From: Streptomyces triticisoli
GTDB taxonomy: Bacteria > Actinomycetota > Actinomycetes > Streptomycetales > Streptomycetaceae
Direction of reading: 5' to 3'
NCBI RefSeq assembly: GCF_003270085.1
Contig: NZ_QFDQ01000219.1
Coordinates: 1 to 51,949 of the forward strand
DNA: 51,949 nucleotides
Made by a program: the position numbers and the translations under genes
The notes under the pieces: model-generated
What the model saw: only the letters and a program-made list of their open reading frames with translations
What the model was told of the DNA's origin: nothing
Databases searched by the model: none
Shown here: piece after piece, positions 40,209 to 49,076 of the stretch
Numbering within the stretch: position 1 is the stretch's first letter
How the letters are laid out: each line of letters starts with the position of its first letter

Positions 40209-40901
40209 GTGACCCGCGCATCCCTGGACAAGCAGCCGCACGACGTCGCCTCGATGTTCGACGACGTGGCGGAACGGTACGACCTGACCAACGACGTGCT
40301 GTCCCTGGGACAGGACCGGCGGTGGCGCAAGGAGGTCGCGCGCGCCGTCGACGCCCGGCCGGCGCAGAAGGTCCTCGACCTCGCCGCCGGTACGGCCACC
40401 TCCTCGCTGCCCTTCACCCGCGCCGGCGCCTACGTCGTCCCCTGCGACTTCTCCCTCGGGATGCTGCGGGTGGGCAAGCGGCGGCACACCTGGCTGCCGT
40501 TCACGGCCGGCGACGCGACACGGCTGCCGTTCAAGGACGCCACCTTCGACGCCGTCACCATCTCCTTCGGGTTGCGCAACGTACAGGACTTCGACCAGGC
40601 CCTGCGCGAGATGTACCGGGTGACCAGGCCCGGTGGGCGGGTGGTCATCTGCGAGTTCTCCCACCCCACGTGGGCGCCGTTCCGCACCGTCTACACCGAG
40701 TACCTGATGCGAGCCCTGCCGCCCGTGGCGCGCGCGGTGTCCTCCAGCCCCGACGCCTACGTCTACCTCGCCGAGTCCATCCGGGCCTGGCCCGACCAGC
40801 CGGCGCTGGCCGGGCGGCTGCGGGCGGCCGGCTGGTCGAAGGTGGCGTGGCGCAACCTCAGCGGCGGAATCGTCGCCCTGCACCGGGGTTTCAAGGCCTG
40901 A
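40209..40901 (+). CDS. menG: Demethylmenaquinone methyltransferase
   Basis: Adds the final ring methyl group, giving menaquinone. 230 residues of UbiE/MenG type: VASMFDDVAERYDLTNDVLS at the N-terminus, SAM motif VLDLAAGTATSSLPF, then FDAVTISFGLRNVQDFDQAL (family signature) and GGRVVICEFSHPTWAPF. The sequence SFGLRN and the end LSGGIVALHRGFKA are standard. It serves both classical and futalosine pathways; here the surrounding genes point to the latter. Confidence 0.94.
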   Translation: MTRASLDKQPHDVASMFDDVAERYDLTNDVLSLGQDRRWRKEVARAVDARPAQKVLDLAAGTATSSLPFTRAGAYVVPCDFSLGMLRVGKRRHTWLPFTAGDATRLPFKDATFDAVTISFGLRNVQDFDQALREMYRVTRPGGRVVICEFSHPTWAPFRTVYTEYLMRALPPVARAVSSSPDAYVYLAESIRAWPDQPALAGRLRAAGWSKVAWRNLSGGIVALHRGFKA

Positions 40902-40918
40902 CGGTCACGCTGTCCCGC

Positions 40919-40968
40919 TGTGACGGTGCCACGTTGTGACGGTGTGACGGTGTCATGTTGTGACGGTG
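40919..40968. repeat. Four copies of a 10-mer between converging genes
   Basis: tgtgacggtg occurs at 40919-40928, 40935-40944, 40943-40952 and 40959-40968, some followed by ycaygt. The tract fills the gap between the menG stop and the PASTA-protein stop. Confidence 0.8.
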
Positions 40969-41298
40969 TCATGTGGGGCTGACCGCGTAGGGATCGCCCG
41001 GCTCGTCGAGCTCGCGCTGGAGCCCGCCCGTGGGCGGCCTCGGGATGCGCGGCTCGCGGACACCTCCGCCGCCCTCGCCCGGACCGAAGTCGAACCACAC
41101 GTACACCAAGGAGTCCCGCGGGACCTCGGCCCCGGGCTGCGGGTACTGGCGTACGACGTGGTCGACGACGGTGAGGTGGAAGTCCGGACGGTCCGGCGCG
41201 TCGATGAACAGGCCCCGCGCCCGGGCGGTCTCGCGGGCGTCCACGGCCATCAGTCCGACCAGGCGCGGTACGCGCACTTCGGGTGTCTTGGGTGTCAT
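40969..41298 (-). CDS. Soluble PASTA-domain protein
   Basis: 109 residues with a single PASTA repeat: VPRLVGLMAVDARETARARG, then QYPQPGAEVPRDSLVYVWFD. The tail is Gly/Pro-rich. PASTA domains bind peptidoglycan-like ligands, but there is no signal peptide or membrane helix, so its ligand and location are unclear. The ATG at 41298 is chosen; GTG-type starts up to 41313 would add five residues. Confidence 0.75.
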   Translation of the reverse strand: MTPKTPEVRVPRLVGLMAVDARETARARGLFIDAPDRPDFHLTVVDHVVRQYPQPGAEVPRDSLVYVWFDFGPGEGGGGVREPRIPRPPTGGLQRELDEPGDPYAVSPT

Positions 41299-41388
41299 GT
41301 GCACAGACGTCACCCCCAGCGGTAACCGGCAGGGTAACCGGCCAGGGGTGCCACCCGGAAGCGTCGGGTTTCTTTCCGTGACAATTGA

Positions 41389-41913
41389 CTACCGTGAGTC
41401 ACGGTCCTGTAGGTCGAGCCGGTAGCAGTGACCCTGTCGCTGCGACGTCGGCGTCACGAACGTCTCCGCGAGGCGCATGCCGAGCCGCCGGGCGACCGCG
41501 ATGGACCGCTCGTTGCGGGCGTCGACCATGGCCACCACGCTCGGCAGGCCGGCCGCGCGCAGCCGCTCCAGGGTCATGTGGGCGGCCGCCGTGACGTATC
41601 CGCGGCCCCAGAACTCCCGGCCGAGCCGCCAGCCGATCTCCGTCTCCCCCGTGGGACCCCAGTCCCGCTCCCACGGCTGGGCGCCGGTGAAGCCCATGAC
41701 CTGGCCGGAGTCGTCGAGCATCGTCCACAGGCAGAAGCCGCGCTCGGCGTCGTGCCGCCGCTGACGGGCGGTGAGTTCCTCGTAGACGGAGAGCTCCGCG
41801 GGCCTGCCGCCCTGGAACTCCATGACGTCCGGGTCGTCGAAGAGGTGGTGCCAGGCTATGGCGTCCTCGTCGGTGGGAACGCGCAGCCGTACGACGGGGA
41901 GAGCTCGGTTCAC
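41389..41913 (-). CDS. RimJ/RimL-type GNAT acetyltransferase
   Basis: 174 residues. It opens VNRALPVVRLRVPTDEDAIA, has EIGWRLGREFWGRGYVTAAA (acetyl-CoA loop G-x-G-Y) and VVAMVDARNERSIAVARRLG, the N-x-x-S motif of the ribosomal-protein acetyltransferase-like group. The GTG at 41913 has AAGGG about ten bases upstream. It diverges from the reductase at 42014; the substrate is unknown. Confidence 0.85.
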   Translation of the reverse strand: MNRALPVVRLRVPTDEDAIAWHHLFDDPDVMEFQGGRPAELSVYEELTARQRRHDAERGFCLWTMLDDSGQVMGFTGAQPWERDWGPTGETEIGWRLGREFWGRGYVTAAAHMTLERLRAAGLPSVVAMVDARNERSIAVARRLGMRLAETFVTPTSQRQGHCYRLDLQDRDSR

Positions 41914-42013
41914 GGGGGACAGCCCTTCAGCCGGGTGATCAATTCTGCTGCATAGACTGCCCATGTCCGGTGCCGGTCGGCACGCACATTACGAACCTTG
42001 GGGAGATCCCGCC

Positions 42014-43342
42014 GTGACCGTCGAGACCGAGCCCCAGTCCGAGCCCCAGCCCGAATCCCCTTCCGAGGCCCTCTCCGGGAACAGAGCGGATGTGATCGTC
42101 GTGGGCGCGGGGCCGGCCGGCTCCACCACCGCGTACCACCTCGCCCGGGCCGGACTCGACGTACTCCTGCTGGAGAAGACCGAGTTCCCGCGGGAGAAGG
42201 TCTGCGGCGACGGTCTCACCCCGCGCGCCGTCAAGCAGCTCGTCGGGATGGGCATCGACATCTCCGAGGAGGCCGGCTGGCTGCGCAACAAGGGCCTGAG
42301 GATCATCGGCGGTGGTGTGCGCCTGCAGCTGGACTGGCCGGATCTCGCCTCCTTCCCGGACTACGGACTCGTGCGCAAGCGCGACGACTTCGACGAGCAG
42401 CTCGCCCGGCAGGCGCAGAAGGCGGGCGCGCGGCTGTACGAGCGCTGCAACGTGAGCGCCCCGATCGTCGACGACCGCACCGGCCGTATCACCGGGGTGA
42501 AGGCCAGGCTCGGCGAGGACAAGCGCGAGGTCACCTTCCACGCGCCGCTCGTCGTCGCCGCCGACGGCAACTCCACCCGGCTGTCCCTGGCGATGGGCCT
42601 GCACCGCCGCGAGGACCGCCCGATGGGCGTCGCGGTCCGGACGTACTTCGAGTCCCCCCGCCATGACGACGACTACCTGGAGTCCTGGCTGGAGCTGTGG
42701 GACCGGCGGGGCGCGCAGGACCGGCTGCTGCCGGGCTACGGCTGGATCTTCGGCATGGGCGACGGCACCTCCAACGTCGGCCTCGGGGTGCTCAACACCT
42801 CCGCGTCCTTCAAGGAGCTCGACTGGCGCGAGATCCTGAAGGCCTGGTGCGCGTCCATGCCCGAGGACTGGGGCTACACCCCTGAGAACATGACCGGCCC
42901 GATCCGCGGCGCGGCTCTGCCCATGGCCTTCAACCGCCAGCCCCACTACACCAGGGGCCTGCTGCTCGTCGGTGACGCCGGCGGTCTGGTGAACCCCTTC
43001 AACGGCGAGGGCATCGCCTACGCCATGGAGTCCGGCCAGCTCGCCGCCGAGATCATCGCCCAGGCCCAGTGCCGGGCCACGCCCGCCCAGCGCGAACTCG
43101 CCCTGCGGCGCTACCCGCGCGTCCTGAAGGACACCTACGGCGGCTACTACACGCTGGGCCGCGCCTTCGTGAAGCTCATCGGCAACCCGAAGGTCATGCA
43201 GATCGCCACCCAGCGCGGGCTGACCCACCCGCTGCTGATGAAGTTCACCCTCAAGCTGCTGGCCAACCTCACCGACCCGACGGGCGGCGACGCGATGGAC
43301 CGCGTCATCAACGGCCTGAGCAAGGTGGCGCCCAAGGCGTGA
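42014..43342 (+). CDS. Geranylgeranyl reductase family (MenJ-like) flavoprotein
   Basis: 442 residues. FAD motif VIVVGAGPAGSTTAYHLARA, then FPREKVCGDGLTPRAVKQL (the C-G-D-G loop of the GGR family) and LLVGDAGGLVNPFNGEGIAY. In mycobacteria the homologue MenJ saturates a menaquinone isoprene unit; Streptomyces contain partly saturated MK-9, so the same role is likely here. Start GTG 42014 has GGGGAGA upstream; earlier ATG 41963 would add 17 residues. The N-terminal tail has a Q/E/P-S repeat. It precedes the nuo cluster and ends in a terminator. Confidence 0.85.
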   Translation: MTVETEPQSEPQPESPSEALSGNRADVIVVGAGPAGSTTAYHLARAGLDVLLLEKTEFPREKVCGDGLTPRAVKQLVGMGIDISEEAGWLRNKGLRIIGGGVRLQLDWPDLASFPDYGLVRKRDDFDEQLARQAQKAGARLYERCNVSAPIVDDRTGRITGVKARLGEDKREVTFHAPLVVAADGNSTRLSLAMGLHRREDRPMGVAVRTYFESPRHDDDYLESWLELWDRRGAQDRLLPGYGWIFGMGDGTSNVGLGVLNTSASFKELDWREILKAWCASMPEDWGYTPENMTGPIRGAALPMAFNRQPHYTRGLLLVGDAGGLVNPFNGEGIAYAMESGQLAAEIIAQAQCRATPAQRELALRRYPRVLKDTYGGYYTLGRAFVKLIGNPKVMQIATQRGLTHPLLMKFTLKLLANLTDPTGGDAMDRVINGLSKVAPKA

Positions 43343-43377
43343 GCCGGCTCGGCGGTCGAGGGCCGCCGAAGGCCGCC

Positions 43378-43409
43378 GAGGGGCGCTCACCGCGTGGTGA
43401 GCGCCCCTC
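43378..43409 (+). terminator. 14-bp perfect hairpin terminator
   Basis: gaggggcgctcacc (43378-43391) and ggtgagcgcccctc (43396-43409) pair fully over a gcgt loop, 36 bases past the reductase stop. It is probably bidirectional with the NlpC/P60 gene. Confidence 0.88.
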
Positions 43410-43535
43410 GTGCGTTGCCGGAGTGCCGGGGTGCCGGGGTGTGCCCGAAGCCTGGAGTGCGCGCAGGCGCGCCGGAAGGGCCGCTGCCCCCGAGCGGCTG
43501 CGGCCCTTCACCCCGTACGGCTGTCGCAGGTGTCC

Positions 43536-44357
43536 TCAGAGCACCCGGACGGCGCCGGTCGGCGGGTCGTAGGACAGCGGCTTCTCGACGATGCCCGTGG
43601 ACGCGTTCTGCGCACCGATGAACATACCGTTGCCGGAGTACACCGCCACGTGGTAAGCGCTGCCCGCGCTGCCCCAGTAGAGGATGTCGCCCGGCTGCAG
43701 GTTGGACAGCGACACCTGGGTGCCGACGGTCGACTGGCTCTGGGAGACGCGCGGCAGGCTGATGCCCGCCTGCTTGAAAGCGGCCTGCATGAGGCTGGAG
43801 CAGTCCCAGGAGTTCGGACCGGAGGCGCCCAGAACATACGCGTCACCGATCTGCGCACGGGCGAAGGCGATGACCGCCGCGGCGGAACCGGTCGCCGTGG
43901 ACCTGCTCGTGGTGGCGGTGGTGCTGGTGCCGGCGCTCGCCGGGGCGGCGAGCGTGGTCCGCTTGGTGGTGCGGGAGGCGCGCTCGGCGGCGGCCTTGCG
44001 GGCGGCCTCGGCGGCCTTCTTGCGGGCTTCGGCCTTCTTCTTGGCGTCGGCGAGGTCCGCCTTGGCCTGCTTCGCGGCCTTCGCGGCGGCCGCGTCGCGC
44101 TCGGCCTGCAGCTGGTAGTTCGCGGCGGCCTGCTGCGTGGCGTCCGCCGACTGGGCCACCTGGGCGGCCAGATCTGCTGTCAGGGTGGGCAGTTCGAGGG
44201 TCTGGGTCACCGGCTCGGCGGCGTTCGCCGACGAGGCCGTTGTGCCGGCCACTGCCAGCGTGCCGAAAACGCCACTGGCAACTCCGGCCCGCATCGCGAG
44301 TTTCGGCGCGCTACGGCGGGGCTTCCGGTGGCTGCGTATGTGAGCGGTGTGGGACAT
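43536..44357 (-). CDS. Secreted NlpC/P60 peptidoglycan hydrolase
   Basis: 273 residues. Signal peptide (KLAMRAGVASGVFGTLAVAG, then SANAA), an Ala/Lys-rich coiled-coil stalk (KQAKADLADAKKKAEARKKA), a Ser/Thr linker, and the NlpC/P60 domain: catalytic Cys in SWDCSSLMQAAFKQAGISLP, His in SAYHVAVYSGNGMFI, and a third polar residue in the ENAST-like NASTGIVE. It cleaves within the peptide stems of the cell wall. ATG 44357 begins the basic signal peptide; no good ribosome site is visible. It is divergent from nuo across an 800-base gap. Confidence 0.92.
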   Translation of the reverse strand: MSHTAHIRSHRKPRRSAPKLAMRAGVASGVFGTLAVAGTTASSANAAEPVTQTLELPTLTADLAAQVAQSADATQQAAANYQLQAERDAAAAKAAKQAKADLADAKKKAEARKKAAEAARKAAAERASRTTKRTTLAAPASAGTSTTATTSRSTATGSAAAVIAFARAQIGDAYVLGASGPNSWDCSSLMQAAFKQAGISLPRVSQSQSTVGTQVSLSNLQPGDILYWGSAGSAYHVAVYSGNGMFIGAQNASTGIVEKPLSYDPPTGAVRVL

Positions 44358-44595
44358 GGGAACTACCGGTACCAGGGGCTCCTTCATATCTTCAAGGAAC
44401 GTGTGCTGTGCCACATTTGCTCAATGGAGTGCCCAAAATCCCGGGCCCGGTTCCTTATTGACGGCGTAACGGACATTGCGGGCGCACGTGATCATGCCTG
44501 TGATCATGGGCTTTCGCTGTTACGTCCGAATTGCTCCCGACCTATCACCGGTTGGGATCGTTGGCCAAGCCCGACTCCCGGGCGTCCCTCGCGAG

Positions 44596-44611
44596 TGTGA
44601 TGGAGGTCACG
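44596..44611. promoter_or_regulatory. Crp-like inverted repeat
   Basis: tgtgatggaggtcacg matches TGTGA-N6-TCACA at nine of ten positions. It lies 240 bases upstream of the NlpC/P60 start. Assignment to Crp is by pattern only. Confidence 0.4.
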
Positions 44612-45041
44612 GAACGGTCGCCGCCTCGCGGCGCGTCCGCGCGCCGGAGCTCAGCAGTCCCTTATGTCACTTGAGCCCCATGCGTGAGAGGGGGTGCCGG
44701 CGGGGACTGCGGGGCGCGCCCTCCGGCTTGTGAAGGGGTGAACGTGTCCACATCTCGTGTCGCCGCCCCTCCGAGGTGTGAAAAGCCGCCCTATACCAAG
44801 GTCTTGACGAGCTCCGCCACTTTGCGCCGGACGTCGGGCATCTGATAGTGAACACCCCCTCCGACCTGCGAATACGCGATAAAATGTAACCAGTAGTGAT
44901 CGCACAGGTGCTTCGCGTGCGAAGGTCACCGCTCATCCGGCTTGATGATCGTTCGTCAGGTGGTGAAGATCACAAAGCTCATGCGATACCCCGTGTCGCA
45001 GATCACAGAGCGTGGGGCATAGGATGCGAGGCAGTTGGGCT

Positions 45042-45057
45042 TGTGACCTGCTTCACA
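45042..45057. promoter_or_regulatory. Rex operator (ROP) upstream of nuoA
   Basis: tgtgacctgcttcaca differs from the S. coelicolor Rex consensus TGTGAACNNNTTCACA at one position (sixth base C instead of A). Rex represses respiratory genes at low NADH and leaves DNA when NADH rises. The site sits just past a TAGGAT -10-like box (45020-45025) and 105 bases ahead of nuoA, where a bound repressor would block initiation. Confidence 0.65.
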
Positions 45058-45161
45058 TGTTCTCGATCTTCGTCGGCACAAGCGGGGGTGGTGGGGCATG
45101 TGAGGCGACTACGAGTCCACTACCGCCAGCAGTCAGTGCCGACTGAGAGGAGCGAGGAGCG

Positions 45162-45521
45162 GTGAACGCATATGCGCCCATCCTCGTACTGGGAGCCCTC
45201 GGGGCAGGCTTTGCGATCTTCTCCGTGATCATGGCCGCTCTGATCGGGCCGAAGCGGTACAACCGCGCCAAGCTCGAGGCCTATGAGTGCGGTATCGAGC
45301 CGACCCCCACGCCGGCCGGCGGCGGGCGTTTCCCCATCAAGTACTACCTGACGGCGATGCTCTTCATCGTCTTCGACATCGAGATCGTCTTCCTCTACCC
45401 CTGGGCCGTCACCTTCGACGCCCTGGGTGTTTTCGGGCTCGTGGAGATGCTGCTCTTCGTGCTCACCGTCTTCGTCGCGTACGCGTACGTATGGCGGCGC
45501 GGCGGCCTGGAATGGGACTGA
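45162..45521 (+). CDS. nuoA: NADH-quinone oxidoreductase subunit A
   Basis: First membrane subunit of complex I, at the junction of the arms. 119 residues with three helices and the loop motif YECGIEPTPTPAGGGRFPIK, which in this family lines the quinone entrance. GTG 45162 has GAGGAGCG upstream. It begins the nuo operon, with nuoB 15 bases after its stop. Confidence 0.96.
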   Translation: MNAYAPILVLGALGAGFAIFSVIMAALIGPKRYNRAKLEAYECGIEPTPTPAGGGRFPIKYYLTAMLFIVFDIEIVFLYPWAVTFDALGVFGLVEMLLFVLTVFVAYAYVWRRGGLEWD

Positions 45522-45536
45522 GGGGCTTTATCAGAC

Positions 45537-46087
<551 letters not shown>

Positions 46088-46091
<4 letters not shown>

Positions 46092-46873
46092 GTGACGCCA
46101 ACGGCAAGGGCGTGAACGGCTCCGCGGGCGGGGCCACGAACGGGTCCACGAACGGGGTCAACCCCGAAAAGGACCTCGCCGTCGACAACCTCCCCGGTCA
46201 GCGTGGCCAGGGCGGCGAGGAGATCCGCGTCCAGCGCGGCATGTTCGGTGCCAGCAACGGCGGCGACACCTCCGGTTACGGCGGCCTGGTCCGCTCGGTC
46301 CGGCTCCCGGGACCGGCCGGCCGGCCCTACGGCGGGTGGTTCGACGAGGTCGCCGACGAACTCGAGGGCGCGCTGGAGGAGCAGGGCCTCCTGCCCGAGA
46401 ACGCGATCGAGAAGACGGTCGTCGACCGCGGCGAGCTCACCTTCCACATCGAGCGCGAGCACCTGGTCCGCGTCGCCCGCACCCTGCGCGACGACCCGGC
46501 CCTGCGCTTCGAGCTGTGCACCGGTGTCAGCGGCGTCCACTACCCGAACGACAAGGGCCGCGAGCTGCACGCCGTCTACCACCTGCGTTCGATCACCCAC
46601 AACCGGCTGATCCGCCTCGAGGTCAGCGCCCCCGACAGCGACCGGCACATCCCGTCGCTGGTCCCCGTCTATCCGACGAACGACTGGCACGAGCGCGAGA
46701 CCTACGACTTCTTCGGGATCGTCTTCGACGGTCACCCGGCCCTGACGCGGATCATGATGCCGGACGACTGGCAGGGCCATCCGCAGCGCAAGGACTACCC
46801 CCTCGGCGGCATCCCCGTCGAGTACAAGGGCGCCCAGATCCCGGCTCCGGACCAGCGGAGGTCGTACTCGTGA
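46088..46873 (+). CDS. nuoC: NADH-quinone oxidoreductase subunit C
   Basis: Hydrophilic connecting subunit of complex I. 261 residues: a ~60-residue Gly/Asn-rich N-terminal extension (NGKGVNGSAGGATNGSTNG), then the 30-kDa fold with the signature ERETYDFFGIVFDGHPAL and MMPDDWQGHPQRKDYPLGG. It overlaps nuoB (ATGA) and nuoD (GTGA). Confidence 0.95.
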
Positions 46874-48210
46874 GCACGCAGTCAGCATCTGCCGCGTCGG
46901 CCGCTTCGGCACGCGACACCACCGAGGGCACCGTCTACACGGTCACCGGTGGCGACTGGGACGAGGTCGCCCAGTCCGCGGCCCGCGCCGACGACGAGCG
47001 CATCGTCGTCAACATGGGTCCCCAGCACCCCTCCACCCACGGAGTGCTGCGGCTGATCCTGGAGATCGACGGCGAGACGGTCACCGAGGCCCGCTGCGGC
47101 ATCGGCTATTTGCACACCGGTATCGAGAAGAACCTCGAGTTCCGCACGTGGACGCAGGGCACCACCTTCGTCACGCGCATGGACTACCTGACGTCCTTCT
47201 TCAACGAGACCGCCTACTGTCTCGCCGTCGAGAAACTCCTCGGCATCGAGGACCAGATCACCGAGCGCGCCAACATCATCCGGGTGCTCCTGATGGAGCT
47301 GAACCGGCTCTCCTCCCACCTGGTGTGCATCGCCACCGGCGGCATGGAACTCGGCGCCACCACGATCATGATCTACGGATTCCGTGACCGTGAAATGATC
47401 CTCGACCTCTACGAGCTCATCACGGGCCTGCGGATGAACCACGCGTACATCCGGCCGGGCGGACTCGCCCAGGACCTGCCGCCCGGTGCGGTGGACCAGA
47501 TCCGCGAGTTCGTGAAGAAGATGAAGAAGAACCTCCCGGAGTACGACGCGCTCGCCACCGGGAACCCCATCTTCAAGGCCCGTATGCAGGACATCGGCTA
47601 CCTCGACCTGGCCGGCTGCATGTCCCTCGGCGCCACCGGCCCGATCCTGCGCGCCACCGGCCTGCCGCACGACCTGCGCAAGGCGCAGCCCTACTGCGGC
47701 TACGAGACGTACGACTTCGACATCCCGACCGCCGACACCTGCGACTCCTACGGCCGCTTCCTGATCCGCCTGGAGGAGATGCGCCAGTCGCTCAGGATCG
47801 TCGAGCAGTGCCTGGACCGGCTGCAGCCGGGCCCGGTCATGGTCGCCGACAAGAAGATCGCCTGGCCCGCCCAGCTCGCCCTGGGGCCGGACGGGCTGGG
47901 CAACTCCCTCGACCACATCAAGAAGATCATGGGCACCTCCATGGAGGCGCTGATCCACCACTTCAAGCTGGTCACCGAGGGCTTCCGCGTCCCGCCGGGA
48001 CAGGCGTACGCGGCGGTCGAGTCGCCCAAGGGCGAACTCGGGGTGCACGTAGTCTCCGACGGCGGCACCCGCCCCTACCGGGTCCACTTCCGCGACCCGT
48101 CCTTCACCAACCTGCAGTCGATGGCGGCGATGTGCGAGGGCGGCCAGGTCGCCGACGTCATCGTCGCCGTCGCGTCCATCGACCCCGTGATGGGAGGCGT
48201 CGACCGGTGA
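46870..48210 (+). CDS. nuoD: NADH-quinone oxidoreductase subunit D
   Basis: 49-kDa subunit that forms the quinone pocket with NuoB. 446 residues with VNMGPQHPSTHGVLRLILEI near the N-terminus, then CGIGYLHTGIEKNLE. The C-terminal SPKGELGVHVVSDG and PYRVHFRDPSFTNLQ are typical. GTG start overlaps nuoC, stop overlaps nuoE (GTGA). Confidence 0.97.
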   Translation: MSTQSASAASAASARDTTEGTVYTVTGGDWDEVAQSAARADDERIVVNMGPQHPSTHGVLRLILEIDGETVTEARCGIGYLHTGIEKNLEFRTWTQGTTFVTRMDYLTSFFNETAYCLAVEKLLGIEDQITERANIIRVLLMELNRLSSHLVCIATGGMELGATTIMIYGFRDREMILDLYELITGLRMNHAYIRPGGLAQDLPPGAVDQIREFVKKMKKNLPEYDALATGNPIFKARMQDIGYLDLAGCMSLGATGPILRATGLPHDLRKAQPYCGYETYDFDIPTADTCDSYGRFLIRLEEMRQSLRIVEQCLDRLQPGPVMVADKKIAWPAQLALGPDGLGNSLDHIKKIMGTSMEALIHHFKLVTEGFRVPPGQAYAAVESPKGELGVHVVSDGGTRPYRVHFRDPSFTNLQSMAAMCEGGQVADVIVAVASIDPVMGGVDR

Positions 48211-49076
48211 CCACCAGTTCTTCGGGGCAGGGCGTCAGCCTGGGCATGCCCGAACTGCCCGCACCCGACTACCCGGACGACGTCCGCGCCCGGCTCGAGC
48301 AGGACGCGCGCGAGATCATCGCCCGCTACCCGGACTCCCGGTCGGCCCTGCTGCCGCTGCTGCACCTGGTGCAGTCGGAGGAGGGGTACGTCACGCGCAC
48401 CGGGATGCGGTTCTGCGCGGACGTGCTCGGCCTGACCACGGCCGAGGTCACCGCGGTCGCCACCTTCTACACCATGTACCGGCGCAGGCCGTCCGGTGAC
48501 TACCAGGTGGGCGTCTGCACCAACACCCTGTGCGCCGTGATGGGCGGCGACGCCATCTTCGAGGCGCTCCAGGAACACCTCGGCGTCGGCAACGGCGAGA
48601 CCACCGACGACGGCAAGGTCACCGTGGAGCACATCGAGTGCAACGCGGCCTGCGACTACGCGCCGGTCGTGATGGTCAACTGGGAGTTCTTCGACAACCA
48701 GACCCCGGCGAGCGTCAAGCGCCTGGTCGACGACCTCCGCGCGGGGCGGCCGGTGACGCCCACGCGCGGCGCGCCGCTGTGCACCTTCAAGGAGACCGCC
48801 CGGATCCTGGCGGGCTTCCCCGACGAGCGCGAAGGGGCCACGGAGGCCGGCGGCAGCGCGGGACCCGCCTCGCTGATGGGCCTCCGCCTGGCCAAGGGAG
48901 AGGCCGCACCCGCGCGCGTGGTCCACCCGCGCGACGGCGGACCGGACGACGGCGGACCGCACGGCCGGCCGCGGGACGCCGCCGTGCACCTGAGCTCGCA
49001 CGACGCGCCGCAGGAGACATCGGCCTCCGATCCGTCCCATCCGCAGGGACCCGTCGGAGAGGAGGGGGAGGGATGA
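48207..49076 (+). CDS. nuoE: NADH-quinone oxidoreductase subunit E
   Basis: 24-kDa subunit with the [2Fe-2S] cluster N1a: cysteines in VGVCTNTLCAVMGG and ECNAACDYAPVV. 289 residues, about 100 more than the E. coli protein, because of a poorly ordered Pro/Gly/Asp-rich C-terminus (GGPDDGGPHGRPRDAAVH). That tail is common in Streptomyces. Overlaps nuoD (GTGA) and nuoF (ATGA). Confidence 0.95.
   Translation: MTTSSSGQGVSLGMPELPAPDYPDDVRARLEQDAREIIARYPDSRSALLPLLHLVQSEEGYVTRTGMRFCADVLGLTTAEVTAVATFYTMYRRRPSGDYQVGVCTNTLCAVMGGDAIFEALQEHLGVGNGETTDDGKVTVEHIECNAACDYAPVVMVNWEFFDNQTPASVKRLVDDLRAGRPVTPTRGAPLCTFKETARILAGFPDEREGATEAGGSAGPASLMGLRLAKGEAAPARVVHPRDGGPDDGGPHGRPRDAAVHLSSHDAPQETSASDPSHPQGPVGEEGEG

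Larger units (their letters stand above)
44358..45161. other. 804-base divergent control region (NlpC/P60 and nuo)
   Basis: No gene is supported. I looked for a ydaO (c-di-AMP) riboswitch ahead of the NlpC/P60 gene and did not find its conserved blocks. Present are a gtgatcatg direct repeat (44488-44508), a Crp-like site (44596-44611), a TAAAAT box (44880-44885), a Crp-like partial site (gtg at 44960-44962, cac at 44971-44973), a TAGGAT box (45020-45025) and a Rex-like site (45042-45057). Confidence 0.6.

Noticed and set aside
44358..44760. A ydaO (c-di-AMP) riboswitch ahead of the NlpC/P60 gene
   Set aside because: Such leaders occur before wall hydrolases in Streptomyces, but I found none of the conserved blocks on the minus strand.
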